From Variovorax sp. Root473 (GTDB lineage Bacteria; Pseudomonadota; Gammaproteobacteria; Burkholderiales; Burkholderiaceae_C): a stretch of 64,000 nt of DNA. The stretch is from positions 1,620,594 to 1,684,593 of the forward strand of contig NZ_LMEV01000017.1 of the NCBI RefSeq assembly GCF_001426505.1, given 5' to 3'. The notes below the pieces were generated by a model, which had not been told where the DNA came from, searched no databases, and was given only the letters and a program-made list of their open reading frames with translations. Positions within the stretch are counted from its first letter, which is position 1. Every line of letters begins with the position of its first letter. Both the position numbers and the translations under genes were made by a program. Below are positions 35,908-44,573 of this stretch, one piece after another.

Positions 35908-36636
35908 TCAGAGGCTCATCAGCTTCACGATCAGCGGTACCAGCAACGCGGTCGCGATGCCGTTGAGCCCCATGGCCAGCGCCGAGAACGCGCCCGCGGT
36001 TTCGTTCACCTGGATGGCCCGTGCGGTGCCGATGCCGTGCGCCGCCATGCCGACGGCAAAGCCCCGCACCGCGGGCTCCTTGATGCGCAGCAGGTTCAGC
36101 AAGCCCGTCGCCATGATCGCGCCCGAGATGCCCGCGATGGCCGCGGCCACGGCCGCCAGCGACGGCAGGCCGCCGATCTTCTCGGCCACGCCCATCGCGA
36201 TCGGCATGGTGGCCGACTTGGGCGCGAGCGACATCAGGAGTTCGTGCGAACCGCCGAGCACCCAGCCGATGCCGATGGCCGACACGATGGCAGCCACCGA
36301 GCCCACCAGCAGCGCCACGCCGATCGGTAGCCACAGGCGCCGAAGGCGCCCGACCTGGCTGTACAGCGGCACGGCCAGTGCCACGGTGGCCGGGCCGATG
36401 AGGAAGTGGACGAACTTCGCGCCCTCGAAATAGGTGTCGTACGGCGTGCGCGTGAGCAGCAGCACGCTCACGATGACGATCACCGACACCAGCACCGGAT
36501 TGACCATCGGGTTGCGTCCGCTGCGTGCATGCAGCCACAGCGCGCCCAGGTAGGCCAACAGCGTGAGCGACAGCCACAACAGCGGCGACTGGGCCAGGAA
36601 GACCCAGATCTCGGAGAGCTTGGCGGGCGCGCTCAT
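35908..36636 (-). CDS. LrgB/CidB-family membrane protein
   Basis: A 242-aa protein with seven or more hydrophobic segments, partner of LrgA/CidA. It ends with the family-conserved part: SLAPKSATMPIAMGVAEKIGG, followed by GFAVGMAAHGIGTARAIQ and ETAGAFSALAMGLNGI. The AHGIGTARA motif is diagnostic. LrgAB/CidAB act in murein hydrolase export control, and in bacteria and plastids in glycolate/pyruvate transport. Start ATG overlaps the lrgA stop by 4 bp. Confidence 0.88.
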   Translation of the reverse strand: MSAPAKLSEIWVFLAQSPLLWLSLTLLAYLGALWLHARSGRNPMVNPVLVSVIVIVSVLLLTRTPYDTYFEGAKFVHFLIGPATVALAVPLYSQVGRLRRLWLPIGVALLVGSVAAIVSAIGIGWVLGGSHELLMSLAPKSATMPIAMGVAEKIGGLPSLAAVAAAIAGISGAIMATGLLNLLRIKEPAVRGFAVGMAAHGIGTARAIQVNETAGAFSALAMGLNGIATALLVPLIVKLMSL

Positions 36637-36986
36637 TCGGCGTCCTTGCCGGTGATGCGGATCATCCAGCGCAGCGTGAGCGCAGTCACCGCCATGGTGA
36701 AAGCGCCGCCCACGACACCGGCCGCCAGGAACGGCAGCCACTCGCGCCCTACCCGCTCGAAATGCAGCATGACGCCGGTCACCGCCGGAATGAACAGCAG
36801 CATCAGGTTGCGCAGCAGATGGCCCGAGGTGTCGGTCAGCTCCTGTGGCACGCCGCCGCGCACGAGCAGGCCGACGAAGAGCAGCAGCATGCCGATCAGC
36901 GGACCGGGAATCGGCAGCGACAGCCACTGCACGAGCAGTTCGCCCGCGAGCTGGCACAGAAAGAGCGTGGTGATGGCGTAGAGCAT
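36633..36986 (-). CDS. LrgA/CidA-family holin-like membrane protein
   Basis: A 117-aa protein with four predicted membrane segments; it starts MLYAITTLFLCQLAGELL, continues with the typical PIPGPLIGMLLLF motif, and ends with a basic RWMIRITGK. Works with the overlapping LrgB gene. It lies 53 bp downstream of the cobalamin operon's last gene and could be read through from it, though no functional link is known. Confidence 0.88.
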   Translation of the reverse strand: MLYAITTLFLCQLAGELLVQWLSLPIPGPLIGMLLLFVGLLVRGGVPQELTDTSGHLLRNLMLLFIPAVTGVMLHFERVGREWLPFLAAGVVGGAFTMAVTALTLRWMIRITGKDAE

Positions 36987-37039
36987 GGGCCTCGTTGTTT
37001 TCCTTTTTTGCGACAGCCCTATTGTGGTGCGAGGTGCGT

Positions 37040-38056
37040 TCAGCCGCTGTGTCGTGCGGCGCTGGCCATCGCCCACGCAGCTTTCAGCGCCTGCTGGCTG
37101 GCCGGCGGCAGCACACCCAGGCGCAGGTGCCCCGGCAGGCCGAAGGAAGTGCAGTCGCGCAGCTTGATGCCCACGGCGCGCAGTGCGGCAGCGCGGGGCG
37201 GATACGGCGTGTCGGGCCGTGCGCCGAAGAAGTTGGCGTCGCCGGGCAGCACCTGCCAGCCCAGCGATTCGCACACGGCGCGCTGCCGCGCCTTCCAGTC
37301 GCGCAGGATGTCGAGGCTGCGCGCGAGCCAGCCTTGCGCTTCGTCGGTGGTCCAGGTCGTGAGCAGCGCCACGCCGTGCGTGCCCAGCGGCCACGAGGGT
37401 GCGAGGCGCTCGAGCCGCTCCAGCAGCGGGCCGGCCACGTCGACGTTCGCCGGTGCGATGGCGTAGGCAGCGCGAATGCCGGTAAGGCCCATGGCCTTGT
37501 TCGGTGTCCACAGCTGCCAGACGCGGTCGCGCTGCGCAGCGTCGTGCGAGGGCTGGCCTTCGAGGCGCAGCGCCTCATAGGCCATGTCGAGCACGCAAAC
37601 CGCATCGCTCGCGGCATGGTGCGCGATGTCGGGCTGCGGCTGGCCGAACGGGCTCGACGGTTCGCAGCACCAGCGCAGCGCGGCACCGTCGGCCTCGTCG
37701 GGTGCGCGCCGCACGCCGAGGCCCCAGGCCAAGGCCGAGCGTTCGTAGTCGCCGTAGCTGTGCGCGGGCAGCCAGACTTCTCCACCACCGCCCTGCGCCA
37801 CGACCGCGCTGATGCGGTGGATGAATTCGCTCGCGCTCGCTGCGATGGCAATGCGTTCTTCGGCCACGCCATGGAAATCGGCAAGCACTGAACGCAGCGC
37901 CGTGTAGCGCGGATCGGGATAGTGCGCCGCGTCGGCGTCGCGCAGCGCGGCCAGCACCGCGGGGCATGAGCCGACCGCGTTGCCATTGGTCGAGAAGTCG
38001 TGCGGCGCGGCGCCCGCCTCGTCGGGGCCGCCGTGCACCATCGATTGATTCGTCAT
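37040..38056 (-). CDS. cobD: Threonine-phosphate decarboxylase (CobD/CobC type)
   Basis: PLP enzyme producing (R)-1-amino-2-propanol O-2-phosphate, the linker of the cobalamin nucleotide loop. The 338-aa protein follows the aspartate-aminotransferase fold: an N-terminal FSTNGNAVGSCPAVLAALRDADAAHYPDP pattern, ASEFIHRI, and the PLP lysine in LWTPNKAMGLTGIRAAYA. It overlaps cbiB, the enzyme that uses its product, by 4 bp. The symbol follows the Salmonella scheme; the Pseudomonas name is cobC. Confidence 0.92.
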   Translation of the reverse strand: MTNQSMVHGGPDEAGAAPHDFSTNGNAVGSCPAVLAALRDADAAHYPDPRYTALRSVLADFHGVAEERIAIAASASEFIHRISAVVAQGGGGEVWLPAHSYGDYERSALAWGLGVRRAPDEADGAALRWCCEPSSPFGQPQPDIAHHAASDAVCVLDMAYEALRLEGQPSHDAAQRDRVWQLWTPNKAMGLTGIRAAYAIAPANVDVAGPLLERLERLAPSWPLGTHGVALLTTWTTDEAQGWLARSLDILRDWKARQRAVCESLGWQVLPGDANFFGARPDTPYPPRAAALRAVGIKLRDCTSFGLPGHLRLGVLPPASQQALKAAWAMASAARHSG

Positions 38057-39042
38057 GCCCACCTCGCCAGCAGCGGCGACAGCATCGCGAGCGAAGCGAT
38101 CACCGCCAGCCCCCACGCGGCCCGTTCGCCGAACTGCGCGGTGCGCGCGGTGTCGGCCGACGTGGCGGCGCGCCCTTCCCCATTCAGCGCATAGACACCC
38201 GGCTTCGCCAGCCGCACACCCAGCAGCAGCGCCATCGCCCCCATCGGCCAGCCGCTGTTGGGCGACGGCGTGCGGCGCGCCTCGCGGGCCACGCCGCGCG
38301 GCCAGCGGCCGGCCGCGAGGGCCAGCAGCAGCACGGTGAGGCGCGCGGGCAGCCACGAGAGCACGTCGTCGGCGCGTGCGGCCCACTTGCCGAACCACGT
38401 CCAGTCGCGCCCGCCGCGTTCGCCGCGGTAGCCCCACATGGCATCGGCGGTGTTGGCGAAGCGGTAGAGCGCCGCGCCTGGCAGGCCGAACAGCACGAAC
38501 CAGAACACAGGCGCGACCAGCGAGTCGTTGAGGTTCTCGGCCAGCGACTCGATGGCGCTCTCGCGCACCTCGCGCTCGCTGAGCGCCGAGACGTCGCGGC
38601 TCACGAGTCGCGCGAGCCGTGCGCGGCCCGCGTCGAGCGATTCGCCCAGCGCGGCCTCGACCGTCAGCACCTCGTCGCGCAGCATGCGCCACGCAAAGAG
38701 CGGCTTGAACGCGAGCCCGAGCACCACGGCCATGGCCCAGACGGGCAGCCATTGCATCGCCAGGCTCTGCACCGCCGACGCGACGGCGAACGCGGCCATC
38801 GCGCCCACGCACCAGCCCAGCGCGCCCATCGCGAAGCCCGGCAGATCGCGCGGCCTGGCGTCGGCAGCGCGCGGTGCGAGCCGGCTGCCGATCCAGTCCA
38901 GGTAACGGCCGATCCACACGACCGGATGCAGCGCGGCGGGCGGCTCGCCCAGCCAGCGGTCGACGGCCAGCGCCAGCCACAGGGCGGCGACCAGCACGAG
39001 GGCGAAGACGGTGAAGGGATCGAGCGCGGGCATGGCAGGCAT
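38053..39042 (-). CDS. cbiB: Adenosylcobinamide-phosphate synthase
   Basis: Integral membrane enzyme attaching aminopropanol phosphate to adenosylcobyric acid. The 329-aa protein has multiple membrane helices and the family signatures VDRWLGEPPAALHPVVWIGRYLDW, SRDVSALSEREVRESAIESLAENLNDSLVAPVFWF and GRAATSADTARTAQFG. An ATG at 39033 (MPALDPF) is a second possible start. It sits 9 bp from the CobN-like gene upstream and overlaps cobD. Pseudomonas name cobD. Confidence 0.94.
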   Translation of the reverse strand: MPAMPALDPFTVFALVLVAALWLALAVDRWLGEPPAALHPVVWIGRYLDWIGSRLAPRAADARPRDLPGFAMGALGWCVGAMAAFAVASAVQSLAMQWLPVWAMAVVLGLAFKPLFAWRMLRDEVLTVEAALGESLDAGRARLARLVSRDVSALSEREVRESAIESLAENLNDSLVAPVFWFVLFGLPGAALYRFANTADAMWGYRGERGGRDWTWFGKWAARADDVLSWLPARLTVLLLALAAGRWPRGVAREARRTPSPNSGWPMGAMALLLGVRLAKPGVYALNGEGRAATSADTARTAQFGERAAWGLAVIASLAMLSPLLARWA

Positions 39043-39051
39043 TCTCGTGAA

Positions 39052-42000
39052 TCAGGCGACGGGCACGGCCCGGCCGCGCCGCCACTGCACCAGCGCACCG
39101 ACGGCCAGCAGCAAGGCAGCGCCGAAAGCGGCGAGCAGGCGCGGCAGCACGGCGGACGACAGCGGGGGCGATGGGGTGTCGGCGACGGGCTTCAGCTGGA
39201 GACCAGTCACCGGTTGCGCGAGGTCCGCTGCGGCGGGCGATTCGGGTGCGGGTTGGGTCGCCTCGACGGGCGCCACGGCGGGTGCGGCGACGACCGGCGC
39301 AGGAGCAGTCACAGGCGACGCCACCAACGCAGCCTGCGCAAACCGCTGCACCGCCTCGTTCCGTTCGCGCAACCCCGTGGCGCGCACCGCCTCCGTGTAG
39401 GCCTGCGCCAGCTCGCGCCGCGTCGCGGCATCGGGCGTCCAGTAGTTCAGCCGCACGGCGTCGAGCATGCGTTCCAGCGCCTGCGCGAAGGCGGCGCGGT
39501 TCTCGCGCTCCAGCCACTGGCGCGTGCCGAGCCTGTAGGTGTCGCGCACATAGACCTCGTGCAGCGACTGCCAGTGGTCCGCGCGCACGGCCGCGGGCGC
39601 GGTCGCCTGCCAGCCCCAGAGGAACTGCGCGGTCTTGAGCACCTGCAGCGCGCCGCTGTAGCCCTCGGCCTTCTGCGCCTCGATCCATTGCGGATGCAGA
39701 TAGCGCGTCTGCATCTCGCGCGCGATGGCGCCGGCGGCGGTGTCGGTGCGCACGGCCGCGCCGTCGCGCAGGTTCTGCACGTACAGCGCCGGGTCCTCGC
39801 CCGTGAGGTGGCGCACGGCCAGCGCGATGCCGCCCAGGTACTGGAACGGGTCGTCGTTGGTCAGCACGCCATAGAGGTTGGAGGTGCGCGCCATCAGCGC
39901 CGCATCGACCTGTGCGAGGTTGCCCGCGAAGGCGCCCGGGCGCGTGGCGCCGTCGAGGCCGCGCCCGTAGGCATGACCCATGCGGTCCATGTAGAGCCCG
40001 GCCATCTGCGCGTCGCCGCCGCCGCGCTGCTGGCCCTTCCAGAGTTCGGTGGCGAGCACCGCCTCCTCGAGCCCGGCGCCGTAGCTGCCCTGCTCGTTCG
40101 AGAACACGCGCGCGGTCGACCAGCGCCGCGCCTCGGCCGCCGTCGCGCCCCCGGCGCGCAGCGCGCGCGCCATCGCCTCGCTGTGCTGCGCGACGGCGTT
40201 GCCGGGCTCATCGAGCGCGGCCACCTGCTGCACGGCCTCGTCCAGCCAGCGCATCACGTGCGGGAACTGGTCGCGGTACGAACCGGTGACGCTGATCAGC
40301 ACGTCCATGCGCGGTCGTTTCAGCACCGCGGCCGGCACGACCTCGATGCCGACCATGCGCCCGGCCTCGTCCCAGCGCGGCTTCACGCCGAGTGCATGGA
40401 AGGCCTGGCTCTCGGTCACGCCCTGGTGGCGCGAGGCCTCGCCGGCCCAGAGCGTGAAGGCGATCTTCTGCGGCGGCCGGCCGCCGTGGGTACGGACGTG
40501 CGCGGCGATCCAGTCGTCCATCGCGGCGACGCCGGTGTCCCAGGCGGCGCGCGTGGGCACGCGGCTGGGGTCGAAGCCGTAGAGGTTGCGCCCGGTCGGC
40601 AGGCTGTCGGGGTCGCGCACCGGGTCGCCGCCGTAGCGCGATTTCAGGTAGCGGCCGTCGAGTGCGGTGAACAGGCCTTCGATTTCTTCGTTGTGGGCCA
40701 GCACCGCGTCGAGCGCGCGGGCCCGTGCGGCGAGCGAACGCAAAGGTTCCGCATCGGTGGCGGAGTCGTTGCCCGCCAGCACGGCCTCCAGCCAGCGCGC
40801 AGGCTTCGACGCTGCAATGCCCTGCGCATCCGTGAGGAACATTTCGTCGAGGTCTTCGCCCATCGCCTGCGCCACGGGCTTGCCGAGGATCTGCAGGATC
40901 GTCTGGCGCCGCCGCTGCACATCGGGCGCCTCGCCGAAGGTGGCCAGGCCCAGCGGCTGCGCGGTCTGCGCGAGCTCGTCGAGGTACGGGTGCAGCACGG
41001 CGATGAAGCCGGCGAAGTCAGCGCGGATGCGCGCGGACGTCCATTGCAGGTCGCGGTCGTAGTGCTGCGCGACGAAGTCGGTGGTGAGGCGCCGTTCCAG
41101 TGCGGTCTTCACCGCGCCGGGCGACAGCGTTTCCCAGTCGTGCAGGCGCTCGTGCATGTCCCGCACGCCGGGGCGGAAGCCCGCGGGCGTGAACATCGGG
41201 GTCGAATGGCTCACCATGGTCGCGCGGCCGCGGCGCTTGGCGGTCGTCGCCTCGCCGAGGTTGTCCATGATGTACGGGTAGACGTTGGGCACGTCGCCCA
41301 GCGCGAGCAGCGGATCGTCCTGCACCGAGAGCCCGCGTTCCTTGCCCGCCGACCACTCGACCGTGCCGTGCGTGCCCACATGCACCAGCGCGTCGGCGCC
41401 GAAGCGGGTGCGCAGCCAGAGGTAGGTCGCGAGGTACCCGTGGCTCAGCGGCACGGCCGCGCGGTGGTACACCTGCTGCGCCTTGTCGGCCACCTGCGTG
41501 GCAGGCTCGAAGCGCGGCTGCTGGCGCAGCACGACCACCTGGCCGAACTGCACGCGCGGCACGACGAAGGCCAATGCGCCGGCCACGGGCCGCAGCATCG
41601 TCGAGGCCTCGGGCGGGCCCCAGTAGGCTTCGATGCGGCGTTGCGTGTCGGTGGGCAGCGCACGGAACCACGCGAGGTACTGCGACAGCGGCAGCGTATC
41701 GGCCAGCCCCTGGTCGAGCAGCGGCTGCAGCGCGTCGCCGCCTTGCGCGGTCGGGTAATAGGCCTTCATCGTGGCCTGCACCTGTGCGATCACCTTGTCC
41801 GCGCCCGGCGCCTCGGTGCGGTAGCCGGCCGCCTGCATCGCGGAGAGCATCCGGTCGACGCTGCGCGGCACGTTGAGGAACGACGCGCCGAAGTTGGCCT
41901 CGCCCGGCGGGTAGTTGTAGACCAGCATCGCCACGCGGCGTTCGGCGGCGGGCGTGCGCCGCAGGCGCAGGAGCGCGGCGGCCTTGTCGGCCACGGCGTC

Positions 42001-43050
42001 GATCTGCGCGGGCAGCGGCTGCAGGCTGCCGGTGGCAGCGTCGCGCGCCGTCACGAGCATCGGGTCGGTCATGCCCGCGAGTTCGCTCGGGCTGTAGTAG
42101 GCCGCGATGTCGGTCTGCGCCAGGCCGTCCTTGCTGCGCGCCCACTGCGCCGCGTCCATGGCCAGCGATGGCAGCGTCTGCAGCACGGGCACGCCGATGC
42201 GTTCGAGTTCAGCCTTGCGCTCGTTCGGGCTGAACACCAGCGCGGCGTTGATGAGGAGGTCGGACACGCGACGCTCTCGCTCACCCTCGCTGGCGTGCGT
42301 CATGCGGAAGAACAAATCCTTCTGCTGGCGCGGGCCGTAGAAGGCGTAGGCGCGCAGACCGCGCTGCGCGAGCGAGCCGATCAGCCGATCGAGCCAGCCC
42401 GTGTCGTCGCTGGTGAGCGTGGCGCTGTTGACCGCGATGGCGACGGTGCCCTGCCCGCCCGGCAGTGCTTCGACGGCCGAGATACTGCTTTCGACGCGCG
42501 GCCAGTCGGGGTGATAGAAGCCCGCGAGCGGCATCGGCACGGGGTCGGGCAGCCCGGTGGCATCGCCGACGCGTGCCATCGCCTGCACCGAGGCTTTCAG
42601 GTTCGCTTCACCCGGAAAGCGCCAATAGGCACGCAGGCGCTGCGCCCAGGCCGCATCGACGCCGCGCTCGGCCGCGAGCGGCGGCACCTCGGGCGGCGTC
42701 TGGCCCTTCGCCACGAGCGCGAACTCACCGATCTGCACATAGGGAACGGCGCTGCGCGCGATGACGTCGCCGAAGCGCGCAGCCGCCGACTGGGCAACGC
42801 TGAGGTGTGGCGCATCGATGACCAGCAGGCGCGCGCCATCGAGCGCGGCAGCCAGCGTCTCGGGCGTGTCCTGCGCAGCCGACACCACCTGCAGCGGCAC
42901 ACCGGCCGCACGCGCTGCTGTCTGCAACCGCACGACGCGCGCGGGCGACACCAGTGCCGTGCTCAGCACGACCACGCGAGACTCGGCAGCCATCGCAGGC
43001 TGCGCCGTCAGGCACAGGAGGCAGAGCAGAAGTGTGAAAAGTCGCGTCAC
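39052..43050 (-). CDS. cobN: Exported, membrane-anchored CobN-like chelatase subunit
   Basis: A 1332-aa homologue of CobN, the large catalytic subunit of cobaltochelatase. The core is recognisable from NYPPGEANFGASFLNVPRSV and HVGTHGTVEWSAGKERGLS through the central ITVSGSYRD-like (VLISVTGSYRDQFPHVMRWLDEAV) and GAGLEEAVLATELWKG parts. Unlike cytoplasmic CobN, it begins with a Sec signal peptide (LFTLLLCLLCLTA, cut after AMA at about 21) and ends with a Pro/Ala-rich linker, a membrane segment (about 1300-1322) and a basic tail. The body should be periplasmic. It is coupled by overlap to DUF2149 and ExbB-like genes. No CobS/CobT AAA+ partner is present in this window. Metal and tetrapyrrole unknown. 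Confidence 0.9.
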   Translation of the reverse strand: MTRLFTLLLCLLCLTAQPAMAAESRVVVLSTALVSPARVVRLQTAARAAGVPLQVVSAAQDTPETLAAALDGARLLVIDAPHLSVAQSAAARFGDVIARSAVPYVQIGEFALVAKGQTPPEVPPLAAERGVDAAWAQRLRAYWRFPGEANLKASVQAMARVGDATGLPDPVPMPLAGFYHPDWPRVESSISAVEALPGGQGTVAIAVNSATLTSDDTGWLDRLIGSLAQRGLRAYAFYGPRQQKDLFFRMTHASEGERERRVSDLLINAALVFSPNERKAELERIGVPVLQTLPSLAMDAAQWARSKDGLAQTDIAAYYSPSELAGMTDPMLVTARDAATGSLQPLPAQIDAVADKAAALLRLRRTPAAERRVAMLVYNYPPGEANFGASFLNVPRSVDRMLSAMQAAGYRTEAPGADKVIAQVQATMKAYYPTAQGGDALQPLLDQGLADTLPLSQYLAWFRALPTDTQRRIEAYWGPPEASTMLRPVAGALAFVVPRVQFGQVVVLRQQPRFEPATQVADKAQQVYHRAAVPLSHGYLATYLWLRTRFGADALVHVGTHGTVEWSAGKERGLSVQDDPLLALGDVPNVYPYIMDNLGEATTAKRRGRATMVSHSTPMFTPAGFRPGVRDMHERLHDWETLSPGAVKTALERRLTTDFVAQHYDRDLQWTSARIRADFAGFIAVLHPYLDELAQTAQPLGLATFGEAPDVQRRRQTILQILGKPVAQAMGEDLDEMFLTDAQGIAASKPARWLEAVLAGNDSATDAEPLRSLAARARALDAVLAHNEEIEGLFTALDGRYLKSRYGGDPVRDPDSLPTGRNLYGFDPSRVPTRAAWDTGVAAMDDWIAAHVRTHGGRPPQKIAFTLWAGEASRHQGVTESQAFHALGVKPRWDEAGRMVGIEVVPAAVLKRPRMDVLISVTGSYRDQFPHVMRWLDEAVQQVAALDEPGNAVAQHSEAMARALRAGGATAAEARRWSTARVFSNEQGSYGAGLEEAVLATELWKGQQRGGGDAQMAGLYMDRMGHAYGRGLDGATRPGAFAGNLAQVDAALMARTSNLYGVLTNDDPFQYLGGIALAVRHLTGEDPALYVQNLRDGAAVRTDTAAGAIAREMQTRYLHPQWIEAQKAEGYSGALQVLKTAQFLWGWQATAPAAVRADHWQSLHEVYVRDTYRLGTRQWLERENRAAFAQALERMLDAVRLNYWTPDAATRRELAQAYTEAVRATGLRERNEAVQRFAQAALVASPVTAPAPVVAAPAVAPVEATQPAPESPAAADLAQPVTGLQLKPVADTPSPPLSSAVLPRLLAAFGAALLLAVGALVQWRRGRAVPVA

Positions 43051-43400
43051 TTCCCGCCCGACGCCGGCACCGCGTCCGCCGGCACGTAGATCATCGTGCC
43101 GTCCTTCAGGCGCCAGGCGGTGCCGGCCTTTTCGCCGTCGCCCTGCCCCGTCGCGCCGCTGGCCTTGAAGCGCGTCACCTTCCGGCCTTCGCGCGTGATG
43201 ATCTCCATGTCGGGCTGGCCCTCGTGGCGGATCACCGTCACCCTGTCCTGCGAGAACGGGTTCACCGGGTTGTTGATGACCGCGATCATCAGCATGCCGA
43301 TGACGACCATGAAGACGTCGATCAGGTTGATGGTCGAGAGCACCGGGTCGTCGTCATCGCTGTCCAGGCTGCTCAGGATGGAGAACTGGCGTCGGCTCAT
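43047..43400 (-). CDS. DUF2149 small membrane protein, ExbD-like
   Basis: A 117-aa protein with one membrane segment at about 24-44 (STINLIDVFMVVIGMLMIAVIN) and a C-terminal periplasmic-looking domain of 70 residues. The layout (short cytosolic acidic N-terminus DSDDDDPVL, one TM with a buried aspartate, periplasmic tail) resembles ExbD/TolR. I assign it to DUF2149 by memory of the FSILSSLDSDDDDPVLST-type motif; this family is usually seen next to CobN-like and ExbB-like genes. Both ends overlap neighbours by 4 bp. Confidence 0.75.
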   Translation of the reverse strand: MSRRQFSILSSLDSDDDDPVLSTINLIDVFMVVIGMLMIAVINNPVNPFSQDRVTVIRHEGQPDMEIITREGRKVTRFKASGATGQGDGEKAGTAWRLKDGTMIYVPADAVPASGGK

Positions 43401-43870
43401 GACAGCCGGTCCCGCGCGTCGAGCAGCATCACCAGCTCGCGCATGAGCCAGCGGCGGCGCACCGTGTAGACAACGAAGGTGATCGAGGCCGAGGCCAGCG
43501 CCACGATCACGGCCGCGAACGCGGGCGCCAGGCTCTGCGCCACGCCCTGCGATTCGCCCGAGGCCACGGCCACGAGCGCCGGGCCCATGGGGATCATGGT
43601 GGCGATCAGTCCCAGCATCGGCGCCACGCGGCTGCACAGGCGCACGCCTTCGAGCTGCTTGAGCACGACCAGCTCCATCTGTTCCTGGCTGGCCTGCGCG
43701 TGGCGTTGCAGCACCAGCGCGCGCGACGGGTCGCGCCGGCGCTGCCACCCCTCGATGCCGAAGGCGCCGAGGCAGTACACCGCATAGACGAAGGACAGCA
43801 GCACGCCGAGCGTCACGGGCCAGAGGAACAGCCGCGCGAGCTCGAAGAGAACGGTGTCGAAGGCCAGCAT
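43397..43870 (-). CDS. MotA/TolQ/ExbB-family proton-channel protein
   Basis: A 157-aa inner-membrane protein with three hydrophobic segments (about 12-35, 81-103, 115-137). It includes VRLCSRVAPMLGLIATMIPMGPALVAVASG and AFAAVIVALASASITFVVYTVRRR, matching the TolQ/ExbB region that conducts protons and drives ExbD or TonB movement. It is shorter than ExbB (about 240). TGATG overlap with bluB upstream and a 4-bp overlap with DUF2149 downstream. Likely energises the CobN-like protein or the BtuB receptor. Confidence 0.84.
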   Translation of the reverse strand: MLAFDTVLFELARLFLWPVTLGVLLSFVYAVYCLGAFGIEGWQRRRDPSRALVLQRHAQASQEQMELVVLKQLEGVRLCSRVAPMLGLIATMIPMGPALVAVASGESQGVAQSLAPAFAAVIVALASASITFVVYTVRRRWLMRELVMLLDARDRLS

Positions 43871-44568
43871 CAGGTGGGCTCCACGCAAGAAGATGAAGTG
43901 GAAGAAGGATCGAACAGGTCCGACGGCCGGCCCCAGCTTTCGTCGAACACCAACGACGCGAGCGGCGCGCGCCGGGCCCAGCGTTCGCGCTGCAGCATCG
44001 GCTCTTCGTAGAACGCATGCACCGGGCCCAGGCACAGCAAGGCGATCGGCTCGGCGCCTTCGGGCAGGCCGAGCAGCACGCCCAACTCGGCGGGTTCGAA
44101 CAGCGACACCCAGCCCATGCCCAGCCCTTCGGCACGCGCGGCGAGCCAGAGGTTCTGGATCGCGCAGGAGGCCGAGGCCAGGTCCATCTGCGGCAAGGTG
44201 CGGCGGCCGAACACGTGCTGCTCGCGGCCATCGGCCAGCGTCACCACCAGCAGCTCGGCCGCGTCGAGCACGCCCTGCACCTTGAGGCGCATGAACTCGT
44301 CTTCGCGCTGGCCGAGCGCGCGGGCGGTGCACACACGTTCGCGCTCGACCACCTCGTGCAACTGCCGGCGCAACCCTTCGCCGCGCACGCGGATGAAGCG
44401 CCACGGCTGCATGAAGCCGACGCTGGGCGCATGGTGCGCGGCGTCGAGCAGGCGGCGCAGCACCTCGGGCGCCACCTCCCCACCCGCGAAATGGCGCATG
44501 TCGCGCCGCTCGTGGATGGCGCGGTACACCGCCTTCGCCTCGTCGGCCGCGAACGCATGCGCCACCAT
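43870..44568 (-). CDS. bluB: 5,6-dimethylbenzimidazole synthase
   Basis: Flavin-destructase of the nitroreductase fold that cuts FMNH2 with O2 to make DMB, the lower ligand of B12. The 232-aa protein starts VYRAIHERRDMRHFAGGEVAPEVLRRLLDAAHHAPSVGFMQPWRF and continues with LASASCAIQNLWLAARAEGLGMGWVSLF, both diagnostic. Needs oxygen, so this organism makes DMB aerobically. It lies 5 bp from cobO. Confidence 0.94.
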   Translation of the reverse strand: MVAHAFAADEAKAVYRAIHERRDMRHFAGGEVAPEVLRRLLDAAHHAPSVGFMQPWRFIRVRGEGLRRQLHEVVERERVCTARALGQREDEFMRLKVQGVLDAAELLVVTLADGREQHVFGRRTLPQMDLASASCAIQNLWLAARAEGLGMGWVSLFEPAELGVLLGLPEGAEPIALLCLGPVHAFYEEPMLQRERWARRAPLASLVFDESWGRPSDLFDPSSTSSSCVEPT

Positions 44569-44573
44569 CGGGA

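Noticed and set aside
37040..39688. Apparent 882-aa fusion ending in threonine-phosphate decarboxylase
   Set aside because: The first part is an off-frame reading of cbiB and cobN. The real gene starts at 38056 with a 4-bp overlap to cbiB.
37966..43089. A 1707-codon plus-strand open frame opposite cobN and neighbours
   Set aside because: Low-complexity Arg/His/Ala composition, fully antisense to cobN, cbiB and cobD. A GC3 shadow, not a giant gene.
43397..44404. Possible frameshift or fusion between bluB and the ExbB-like gene
   Set aside because: Both genes are complete in their own frames with TGATG coupling; there is no sign of a broken reading frame.
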